This document shows, one piece after another, positions 36,618-44,055 of a stretch of 64,000 nt of DNA. Position 1 is the stretch's first letter; every line of letters begins with the position of its first letter. The translations under genes and the position numbers were made by a program. Below the pieces are notes generated by a model. That model was not told the DNA's origin. It did not search any database and was given only the letters and a program-made list of their open reading frames with translations. The DNA comes from Bradyrhizobium semiaridum (GTDB taxonomy: Bacteria > Pseudomonadota > Alphaproteobacteria > Rhizobiales > Xanthobacteraceae): assembly GCF_020329505.1 (NCBI RefSeq), contig NZ_JAGKJJ010000006.1, positions 1-64,000 of the forward strand, written 5' to 3'.

Positions 36618-37563
36618 GACGACAGCTCCGTCGTCGAACCTCGGTCAGGCGGTTCAGGCCCTTAGGGACTTCACGCAAGGCACATCCGACGGCACCTGGC
36701 GGGTCCGACCGCTCGACCAGGGTGAGCAGGCCACCGTCTTCGTCGCCGAGTCCAGGAACCAGGATCAAAGCCAGACCCGCGATCCCGTCGTCATCAAGCT
36801 GTACAGACTGGCCTCGCCCACGCAAGGTGAGTTCGTATGCCGACAGTTCGACTCGATGTCCCGCGCCCATGCGGCACTGAGCGGCCGCACGTTCGATGGC
36901 TGGCGGATTTCCACCCCGATCCCGCTGCACGTGTGCCGGTCGCCGCTCGCGCTCGTCATGACCATGGTCCCTGGCACGAAGGTGAGCCGATATCTGCGAC
37001 CCGGCGGCGACCTCGCACATGACCTCGCCGCGATGGTGCCGCCGGCCATCATCGCTGCCATGAGCGAATACTGGCGCGCCGGTCAATCGCACGGGGATTT
37101 CAATTTCGACAACATTCTGCTCGAGCCGACGACGCGACAGATTTCATTTGTCGACTTCGATATGCCGCCGCTGATTCCGTGCGGCGACGGAGCAGCCCGC
37201 TGGCATCCCGCGTCGTACGACCTCGGCTACATGCTCTACGATGTCGCAATGCAGGTTAAGAGCGACTCGATTGGCCCGGTCGCCCGCGATCGCAGGCTGA
37301 CCCTTGCGGAACGCGTCTTGTGCGTCTTCCTCGAGTCCGAGACGGGACACGAAAACAGGCTGCACCTGATCGATGAAATCCAGGCGATTGCCCGGTTTCA
37401 TCTGGAAACGATCGATGTCTCCCTCTCGCCGCGAGGACTTTGGCGCCGAGCGCTTCGCTGGCTCGCTGCGCGACGCATCGACGCAACGCTCGGGCGATTG
37501 AGAGCGCGATGCGTACCGGCGACGTGTGCACCGCTGGCCGACCAATTGGCGAGGCGTCAGTGA
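36610..37563 (+). CDS. Aminoglycoside-phosphotransferase/choline-kinase-like protein
   Basis: Cytoplasmic small-molecule kinase-like protein of 317 residues. The nucleotide lysine lies in DPVVIKLYRL, the catalytic loop is SHGDFNFDNILLE (H-x-D-x4-N pattern), and the metal motif is ISFVDFD. The family phosphorylates hydroxyls of sugars, choline or aminoglycosides. The ATG at 36610 has no ribosome site but overlaps the stop of a 53-codon frame; an in-frame TTG at 36475 would add 45 residues. Its stop overlaps the deacetylase GTG (GTGA). In the EPS locus it may phosphorylate a sugar precursor or a substituent. Confidence 0.75.
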   Translation: MAETTAPSSNLGQAVQALRDFTQGTSDGTWRVRPLDQGEQATVFVAESRNQDQSQTRDPVVIKLYRLASPTQGEFVCRQFDSMSRAHAALSGRTFDGWRISTPIPLHVCRSPLALVMTMVPGTKVSRYLRPGGDLAHDLAAMVPPAIIAAMSEYWRAGQSHGDFNFDNILLEPTTRQISFVDFDMPPLIPCGDGAARWHPASYDLGYMLYDVAMQVKSDSIGPVARDRRLTLAERVLCVFLESETGHENRLHLIDEIQAIARFHLETIDVSLSPRGLWRRALRWLAARRIDATLGRLRARCVPATCAPLADQLARRQ

Positions 37564-38384
37564 CGCAGTCGGCAACATACATCACGACGAGCTGGGACGA
37601 CGGCCACCCCCTCGATCTGCGCATCGCTGCGCTTCTGAGCAAGCACGGCCTGACCGGCACGTTCTACGTGCCGATGACCGCCGAAAACGGCACGATGGCG
37701 GCGGCGCAGATTCGAGACCTTCACTCGGCTTTTGAGATCGGTGCGCACACGATCCACCACACGGTTCTCACCGAAGTGACCGATGAACTGGCGTGGCAGG
37801 AGATCGTGGGATCGAAAGCCTGGCTCGAAGATGTGACCGGGCGACAATGCAGCATGTTCTGTCCGCCAACAGGCGCATTCCTGCGCTCGCATCTCAAGAT
37901 GATCCGCAAGGCCGGCTTCGTCGGTCTGCGCACGGTCGAGCTGGGGTCCCTTGATCTCCCGAGACGGCGCGCCGGCCTCGCCTTGATGCCGACGACGGTT
38001 CAAGCCTATCCGCATGGCCTGGCCGCGTTTGCCAGAAACGCCGTCAAGCGGATGGCCTTCGCCAACCTGTGGCGATTCCTCGTTCATGGCCGATCGGCAG
38101 ATTGGTCGCAACTGGCGCGATCCCTGTTGAACAAGGCGATCGAGCGCGGCGGTGTTTTCCATCTCTGGGGCCACTCATGGGAGCTACGTGACTCGAGCCA
38201 GTGGCGCCGCCTGGATGACGTTCTGCGATTGATGCGCGACGTGGCGGGCGACGCGCCCAATCTCACGAATGCAGAGCTAGCCCGGATATCCTCGACGTCC
38301 GGACTCCACGATGACGCGATGCGAGACCGGCGCGCCGACATGGGTGGATCAAGCGATGAACTCCGTTCTGACGCACGCGGCTGA
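37560..38384 (+). CDS. Polysaccharide deacetylase (NodB homology, CE4 type)
   Basis: Hydrolase of 274 residues that would remove acetyl groups from N- or O-acetylated sugars. The metal site shows SWDDGH and HTIHH, the typical D-D and H-x3-H pattern of CE4 enzymes, and a third region GGVFHLWGHSWEL. There is no signal peptide, so action in the cytoplasm on a precursor or lipid-linked sugar is likely. The GTG at 37560 overlaps the kinase TGA by four bases, giving translational coupling; upstream in-frame ATGs would run inside the kinase gene. Confidence 0.85.
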   Translation: MTQSATYITTSWDDGHPLDLRIAALLSKHGLTGTFYVPMTAENGTMAAAQIRDLHSAFEIGAHTIHHTVLTEVTDELAWQEIVGSKAWLEDVTGRQCSMFCPPTGAFLRSHLKMIRKAGFVGLRTVELGSLDLPRRRAGLALMPTTVQAYPHGLAAFARNAVKRMAFANLWRFLVHGRSADWSQLARSLLNKAIERGGVFHLWGHSWELRDSSQWRRLDDVLRLMRDVAGDAPNLTNAELARISSTSGLHDDAMRDRRADMGGSSDELRSDARG

Positions 38385-38421
38385 TGGCGGCCAGCGCCAC
38401 CGGACTCCTCATCCGGCCGCG

Positions 38422-39597
38422 ATGAGGATCCTGGTCGCGCACAACTACTACCAGCAGGCTGGCGGCGAGGATGAACAGGTCGCCGTCGAAGTGGCCATGC
38501 TCCGCTCCTTCGGGCATGAAGTTGCGCAGTTCAGCCTGCACAACAACGCGATCGATGCAATGAACCGCCTTGCGCTCGCCTCGCGCACGATCTGGAACCG
38601 GTCGTCGTCGCTTGAACTGACACGACTGCTGCGGACGCATCGTCCGCAGATCGTTCACTTCCACAATACGTTTCCGCTGATCTCGCCCGCCGCCTACTGG
38701 GCTGCTCGCGCCGAGGGCGCCGCGGTGGTCCAGACCCTGCACAATTTCCGGCTTTGCTGCATCAATGCGGTCTTGTTCCGGGACGGGCGGGTTTGTGAGG
38801 ATTGTCTGGGAAAGGCGGTGCCATGGCCCGGCATCCTGCACAAGTGCTATCGCAACAGCCTCGGCGCAAGCAGCGCGACCGCGACCATGGTTGCGACGCA
38901 TCGCCTGCTGGGGACCTGGCAGAAGGCCGTCGACGTCTATATCGCCCTGTCCGAGTTCTCGCGAGGCAAGCTGCTCCAAGGCGGACTGCCCGCCGACAAG
39001 ATCACCGTCAAGCCCAACTTCGTCTACCCGGATCCCGGCCCGGGCAACGGCAACGGACGCTTCGCACTGTTCGTAGGGCGATTGTCGCAGGAGAAAGGCA
39101 TTGAGACGCTGCTCGCGGCCTGGCGGCGCTTGCGCGATGACATTCAGCTGAAGATTGTCGGCGACGGCCCCCTGGCGCAGCAGGTGCGCGAGGCGGCGGC
39201 TGCGGACGGCCGGATCGAGTGGCTGGGATACAAGCCGCTCGATTTCGTTCACCGCCTGCTTGGCGAAGCGGCCGTCCTGCTGCTGACTTCGCGCTGCTAT
39301 GAGAATTTTCCGCGCGTCGCCGTCGAAGCTTTTGCAAAAGGTACACCGGTCATCGCGTCGCGATTGGGCGCCATGGCCGAGATCGTCGAGGACGGCCGTA
39401 CCGGCCTGCATTTCGAACCCGGAGATGCGGACGATCTCGCCGCCAAAGTCGGAGGACTTCTCGCGCATCCATCCGAATTAGCGCAGATGCGAGGTGCCGC
39501 CCGAGAGAGGTTCGCACAGAACTTCATCGCCGAAACCAATCATGACATGCTCATGGCGATCTACCAGCGTGCCGTCGGAATTCGCCATGCTGCATAG
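38422..39597 (+). CDS. Glycosyltransferase family 4
   Basis: GT-B-fold retaining glycosyltransferase of about 391 residues. It opens with MRILVAHNYYQQAGGEDEQV, the typical N-terminus of this branch, and has the GT4 donor-site region FVGRLSQEKGIETLL, LKIVGDGPLAQQV and a C-terminal E-x7-E-like segment (ENFPRVAVEAFAKGTPVIAS). A cysteine group (CCINAVLF, CEDCLGKAVP, then CYRN) resembles the possible metal-binding insert known from similar proteins. An ATG at 38356 would add 22 residues and overlap the deacetylase gene; neither start has a strong ribosome site. With GT26, it is one of only two clear sugar-adding enzymes after priming. Confidence 0.9.
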   Translation: MRILVAHNYYQQAGGEDEQVAVEVAMLRSFGHEVAQFSLHNNAIDAMNRLALASRTIWNRSSSLELTRLLRTHRPQIVHFHNTFPLISPAAYWAARAEGAAVVQTLHNFRLCCINAVLFRDGRVCEDCLGKAVPWPGILHKCYRNSLGASSATATMVATHRLLGTWQKAVDVYIALSEFSRGKLLQGGLPADKITVKPNFVYPDPGPGNGNGRFALFVGRLSQEKGIETLLAAWRRLRDDIQLKIVGDGPLAQQVREAAAADGRIEWLGYKPLDFVHRLLGEAAVLLLTSRCYENFPRVAVEAFAKGTPVIASRLGAMAEIVEDGRTGLHFEPGDADDLAAKVGGLLAHPSELAQMRGAARERFAQNFIAETNHDMLMAIYQRAVGIRHAA

Positions 39598-40960
39598 CCC
39601 TGCGCCAATTCCGGTGGCTCCCCTCGATCGATCGTGGAGCATACTTGCTGCCGTTCTGGAAACGCTCGAGACCGCCGACATCCCGTATTGCATCACTCAC
39701 GGCTACGAAGACCTGGCCCAGGGCGTCACGTCGGATGTCGATTGCATCGTGCCGATCGATGTAAGTCCTGAACGGCTCACGAATCTGCTCAAACACCACC
39801 GCAGGGCAATTGGCGCGGATGTCATACGCTGCCTGTCGGGGCACATCGTCCTCGCGGGCAGGAACGCCGACAGGTCTCCATGCTTTGTCGACCTTCACGT
39901 CGGTAACGGTTACGAGCTGAATGGGCATCGATATTACAGTGCGGAGCAAATCCTCGGCCGGCGGCGACGGTTTGGCGAACTCTGGATTCCTGCGGTGCGG
40001 CTCGCATTCGGCTGCCATCTGGTTCGCAGGGTCATCAAGGGTTCGATCTCCGACGACAATGCGCGAAGGTTTGGCGATCTCTACCGACAGGATCCGCGCG
40101 GCTGCGCCGCGGAGATTTCGCGCTTCTGGAGTCCGGCGACAGCCGCAGAAATCCGAAGCGCGATAGAACGCGGCGATTGGAAGGGAGTTCAGAACGGCCT
40201 TCCAAGATTTCGCAGCGAACTCCAGCGGCGAACAGCGCTGAGACGACCGCTCGAACCTGTCCGCGATCAGTTCACACGGCTGGCCCGACGGGGGAGCCGC
40301 ATTTGTTGGCCGAAGGGCGGCATGGAGGTCATATTCCTGGGGCCGGATGGCGCCGGCAAATCGTCAGTGATCAGCCAGATAGGCAAGGAATTGGACGGTG
40401 CATTTTCGAGCACGCGCTGCCTGTTCTTTCCGCCGGCGCTGTATCGCCGGTGGCGCGGTCGTCCGGAAGGACCTCCGGTACTGCCGCACGATCTGCCGCA
40501 GCGTTCGGTGTTCGCATCGGTCAGCCGGGCTCTCGCCTACTGGTTGGCGTATTACATCGCGGGCTACTGGATCTCCATTCGACCAGCCCTGGCGCGATCC
40601 GCGCTGGTCATTCACGACCGGCATCTCCTCGATGCATTGGTTGATCCCAGGCGCTATCGCTACGCGGGTCCGGCGTGGCTGCTGCGGTGGATTTGGCTCC
40701 TGCTGCCAAAGCCCGATCTGGTCATCCTGCTCGACGCGCCGGCTGATGTGCTCCACGCCCGGAAACAGGAGCTGCCGTTCGAGCAAACCGTCGAGCTGAT
40801 GAATCGCTATCGTCAACTCGTCCGCACGCTGCGCAATGGATATGCCGTAGATGCATCCTTGCCGCTGCGAGACGTGACGGCCGCCGTCAACGACATCATT
40901 CTCGGCACCTTGAGCCGGCGCTTTGACGCCGAGGAGCCCAGACCGGATGTACAGCGCTAG
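39587..40960 (+). CDS. Nucleotidyltransferase-like/thymidylate-kinase-like fusion protein
   Basis: Cytoplasmic protein of 457 residues. Residues about 10-200 resemble a nucleotidyltransferase fold, with GVTSDVDCIVPIDVS providing two acidic residues of an active site and CFVDLHVGNGYE a third. Residues about 275-445 form a thymidylate-kinase-like P-loop domain: Walker A GPDGAGKSS, VIHDRHLLDALVDPRRYRY (like the DR-Y segment of dTMP kinases) and DLVILLDAPADVLHARKQE. It overlaps the GT4 gene by 11 bases. A true dTMP kinase is unlikely because of size and place; sugar or lipid phosphorylation in EPS assembly is more likely. Confidence 0.75.
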   Translation: MLHSPAPIPVAPLDRSWSILAAVLETLETADIPYCITHGYEDLAQGVTSDVDCIVPIDVSPERLTNLLKHHRRAIGADVIRCLSGHIVLAGRNADRSPCFVDLHVGNGYELNGHRYYSAEQILGRRRRFGELWIPAVRLAFGCHLVRRVIKGSISDDNARRFGDLYRQDPRGCAAEISRFWSPATAAEIRSAIERGDWKGVQNGLPRFRSELQRRTALRRPLEPVRDQFTRLARRGSRICWPKGGMEVIFLGPDGAGKSSVISQIGKELDGAFSSTRCLFFPPALYRRWRGRPEGPPVLPHDLPQRSVFASVSRALAYWLAYYIAGYWISIRPALARSALVIHDRHLLDALVDPRRYRYAGPAWLLRWIWLLLPKPDLVILLDAPADVLHARKQELPFEQTVELMNRYRQLVRTLRNGYAVDASLPLRDVTAAVNDIILGTLSRRFDAEEPRPDVQR

Positions 40961-41175
40961 AGCGTGATCCGGAAAAGCGCACAGCGCAACGCCGTGCCGA
41001 TCGGCTCACTTGCTGGCCGCGCCCTGGCGCCAGCGCCTAATCCCCACGGGTTACCCCCATTGCAACCTTTCCATTCATTGGCGATCGGAGCTTGATTCCG
41101 CAAGGCTCGTCGAACTCTTGCTCTCGCGCCACGGCTGGCTTCGGCATTGGGCACCTCAAGCCTGGAACACCTCGA

Positions 41176-42180
41176 ATGACAGTACAGGTCAAGATCAAGG
41201 ACAACGAAGCCACCCTGCCGCGAGCCCACTACGACGAGGTTGCGCGAACCACATTCCGGCTCATCTGGGATCGAAAGCTGCTCATTCTTGCCATCCTTCT
41301 CGTTGCGGTCTCGCTCGCAGCGGCCGCGCTCGTACTCATCGGCCCGCGCTATTCGGGAGAAGCCGCGATCCAGCTCAACTTCCTTCGCGATGAGCCTGCC
41401 AATGGCACCAAGACGCAATCGATCGCCGTGATGGACGCAGTCGCGCTGGTGGAAAGCACCGCGCGCGCCATCCGGTCGCGGGCGACGGCCAACGCAGTGG
41501 TCGCCAGGCTCGAGCTCGACAAGGATCCCGACTTCGCGCGCGAACCGATGGTATGGCAACTGGTCTTCCTCATCCGCGCAGCGCTCGGCCTGGAGGAAAC
41601 GACGACGCCGACGCGTCGGCAGCTGGCCGCGAGCCAGTTGATGCGCATGATCAGCGTGACCAACGAGCCGCGCTCCTATCTGATCTCGATCACGGTGACA
41701 ACGAAAGATCCCGAGCAGGCCACCCGGCTCGCGAATGCAGTTGCGCTGGAATATCTTAGGGGCCAGATGCTGCAGCAATTGTCAGACAACCAGGCCGCCG
41801 TCGAACGCGAACTGGCTCAGCTTTCAGCGGTGTATGGCGCACGTCACCCGAGCCACGCGCTCGCCCAAGCCAAACTCAATGCTCTGGAAAACCGGCTGAC
41901 CGCATTGCGGGATGGCTCGCCCGACAGCGACAGTATAAGGCAGGTTGTAGGACAGTCGTTCATCCCGGCCGAGCCGACCCTTGTCCCGTCCGGCCCGCCT
42001 GTGTTCCTAATCCTCGGGCTTGCGGCGTGCGCGGCTCTCGGTGCGGGGATGTGGCTGGCTCTGCAGCTCGCACCGCGCGGTCACCTCCGGCCGGACAAAC
42101 TCACAGTCGTGGGAGACCGGGCTGGGCAGCCCGTTCGCGTCGCGGTCGCAAAATCGCAGGAAAAGCTGGCCGACCCGTAG
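41176..42180 (+). CDS. Chain-length determinant protein, Wzz type
   Basis: Inner-membrane polysaccharide co-polymerase of 334 residues. Two membrane segments, near residues 35-55 (LLILAILLVAVSLAAAALVLI) and 280-300 (PVFLILGLAACAALGAGMWL), enclose a periplasmic domain with a coiled-coil stretch (QAAVERELAQLSAVYG). The proline-rich entry to the second segment (EPTLVPSGPP) is usual for Wzz. There is no C-terminal tyrosine-kinase domain and no separate BY-kinase gene in the window. A GGA nine bases before the ATG is the only ribosome signal. It closes the rightward EPS arm. Confidence 0.85.
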   Translation: MTVQVKIKDNEATLPRAHYDEVARTTFRLIWDRKLLILAILLVAVSLAAAALVLIGPRYSGEAAIQLNFLRDEPANGTKTQSIAVMDAVALVESTARAIRSRATANAVVARLELDKDPDFAREPMVWQLVFLIRAALGLEETTTPTRRQLAASQLMRMISVTNEPRSYLISITVTTKDPEQATRLANAVALEYLRGQMLQQLSDNQAAVERELAQLSAVYGARHPSHALAQAKLNALENRLTALRDGSPDSDSIRQVVGQSFIPAEPTLVPSGPPVFLILGLAACAALGAGMWLALQLAPRGHLRPDKLTVVGDRAGQPVRVAVAKSQEKLADP

Positions 42181-42240
42181 ATGCAAGCCGCAGATACGGT
42201 GGCTGGGGCCGGAGGGACCCTGCCGCCGGACCACCTGCCG

Positions 42241-43224
42241 CTATGCGGCTGCGGCGACCAACCTCTTCTCCCATTTGTAGGCATGCTCGATCATGGTCGG
42301 CAGATCATTGAACCTCGGCTGCCATCCGAGCTTCATGAGTTGATCGGGATCGGCGACGATCGAGGCGGGATCTCCCGCGCGACGAGGCGCCTCGCGAATT
42401 TCGAAGTTGACGCCCGCAACCGTTCTGACCGCATCGGCAACTTCCCTGACCGAATAGCCCCGTCCATAGCCGCAGTTCAGGGTTCGCGATTCACCGCCGC
42501 GCCGCAGGTAATCCAGCGCCGCGAGATGCGCACGGGCGAGATCGGAAACGTGCACGTAGTCGCGTACACAGGTGCCATCGGGTGTTGGATAATCGGCGCC
42601 GTAAATGTCCAGACATGCGCGGCGGCGGAGCGCCGTCTCAAGCGCCACCTTGATCAGATGGGTGGCACCCGGCATCGACTGACCAAGGCGGCCCGCCGGA
42701 TCTGCGCCCGTGACGTTGAAGTAGCGCAGCGCCACGTAGCGCAGGCCATAGGCAGCACCTGCATCGGCCAACATCTGCTCCGACATCAGCTTCGACCTGC
42801 CGTAAGGCGAGAGCGGCGCCGGATCAGCCGTCTCCCTTACCGGCGTCACCGCTGGGTTGCCATACACGGCCGCGCTCGATGAGAAGATGAAATTCCTGAT
42901 TTGCCCTTTGATTGCTGTCTGCAGCAGCGCATGGGTCTTGACCGTGTTGGCGAGATAGTAATGGAGCGGATCAATCACCGACTCCGCCACGACGATCCGG
43001 GCCGCGAAATGCAGGACGGAATCGATCTGATGGTTCTGCAATATCCGCAGCACGAGTTCCGGATCGCCGATGTCGCCAACATAAAGCGGCACGCTAGACG
43101 GCACCGAGGCCCTGCAGCCGGACGACAGATCATCCAATACTACCGGAATCTCGCCCCGATCGAGAAAGGCGAGAACGGTGTGACCGCCAATGAATCCGGC
43201 GCCCCCTGTGATCAGGATCGTCAT
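42241..43224 (-). CDS. galE: UDP-glucose 4-epimerase
   Basis: NAD-dependent epimerase of 327 residues interconverting UDP-glucose and UDP-galactose. The cofactor motif is GGAGFIGGHT, the catalytic site is SSSAAVYG and YGRSK, and RYFNVTGADPAGRLGQ and GTCVRDYVHVSDLA are diagnostic for GalE. GGGAGGGAG precedes the ATG. It faces the EPS operon from the right and ends 60 bases from the Wzz gene, supplying galactose donors for the polymer in all likelihood. Confidence 0.93.
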   Translation of the reverse strand: MTILITGGAGFIGGHTVLAFLDRGEIPVVLDDLSSGCRASVPSSVPLYVGDIGDPELVLRILQNHQIDSVLHFAARIVVAESVIDPLHYYLANTVKTHALLQTAIKGQIRNFIFSSSAAVYGNPAVTPVRETADPAPLSPYGRSKLMSEQMLADAGAAYGLRYVALRYFNVTGADPAGRLGQSMPGATHLIKVALETALRRRACLDIYGADYPTPDGTCVRDYVHVSDLARAHLAALDYLRRGGESRTLNCGYGRGYSVREVADAVRTVAGVNFEIREAPRRAGDPASIVADPDQLMKLGWQPRFNDLPTMIEHAYKWEKRLVAAAA

Positions 43225-43590
43225 GCCGCATCTCCCTCCCGCTTAAAACTTCCCGCAAACTCATCGCGGCAGGCGCGATAGCGGCGCCGCAGCGGGCGGC
43301 TCAGTTGCTCATGACACTGCCTTCGTAGGTCGCTTGTCGATCTGGCAGTTGAGGTAGCCAAGAGGGAGTAGGCGAGCCACCGCCGACGTTGCCGGCGCCT
43401 GGTCATCGTATTGTCGGTTGTGACGCGCTCGGGTGCGCTCGATACTTGGCGACCGGAGCGGCAAATCAAATGCCGCTATCCCGCGAAGGTCTTGGAAAAT
43501 AAGGGTTTTCCGATGGTCACTCTGACTTTACGGAGTCAACTGCGACTCAAATCAGGGAGGCGCACCACCGATCCCGACCTTCGGCACGTA
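43225..43590. other. 366-base region without a clear gene
   Basis: This stretch separates galE from the lactonase-like remnant. Short frames are present but none has a ribosome site or recognisable family. It holds the galE promoter by position and probably the right boundary of the EPS locus. Confidence 0.45.
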
Positions 43591-44022
43591 CTAGGAATGC
43601 GCGATTTCGGTCGGCGGGAGATCGAGGCGAACTGCAACATCCTTCAGATTCGGGCTCGCTGCCGGATAAAATTTCATCACCAGCGGATCATGCCCAGGGA
43701 CGATGTGGACCACGTCCGGCGCTGAGGCCCGCAGCTTGTCGAATCCTGCCAGCATGTCACCGACATGAAAGGCCGTCGTGAACGGCCGCTCGCTGGTCAT
43801 GTTCTCGTAGAAATGGCTGACGTCGGAGGTGAGCACGACGGGGCCGCGCCGCGTATTGACGCGGACGAATTGCAGGCCGGCGGAATGTCCGCCGGCGGCA
43901 TGGGCCGTCAGCCCGGGCGCGATCTCGGCATCGCCGTCGTAGAACAGCACCCGGCGTGCGTAGTTGCCGCGAAAAGCGACAGCTCTGTACGGGTCCTCGC
44001 ATCGGCCCGCATCGCCGGGACT
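43591..44022 (-). pseudogene. 5'-truncated AHL-lactonase-like metallo-beta-lactamase-fold gene
   Basis: The frame encodes the C-terminal half of a metallo-beta-lactamase-fold hydrolase of the N-acyl-homoserine-lactonase family: GHSAGLQFVRVNTRRGPVVL, SDVSHFYENM and IVPGHDPLVMKFYP. Upstream it continues as CEDPYRAVAFRGNYARRV and then meets a TAA at 44023-44025. The N-terminal half, including the HxHxDH metal motif, is absent in all frames between here and the amylase-family gene. A GTG at 43950 could start a short 119-residue product, but it would lack most metal ligands, so it is read as a remnant. Confidence 0.75.
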
Positions 44023-44055
44023 TTAGCGCCTAGCCGGTCGGCGGCCACCGCGGAC

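Noticed and set aside
39587..40960. Housekeeping thymidylate kinase
   Set aside because: The P-loop domain is only half of a 457-residue fusion and stands within an EPS operon; the N-terminal domain is foreign to dTMP kinases.
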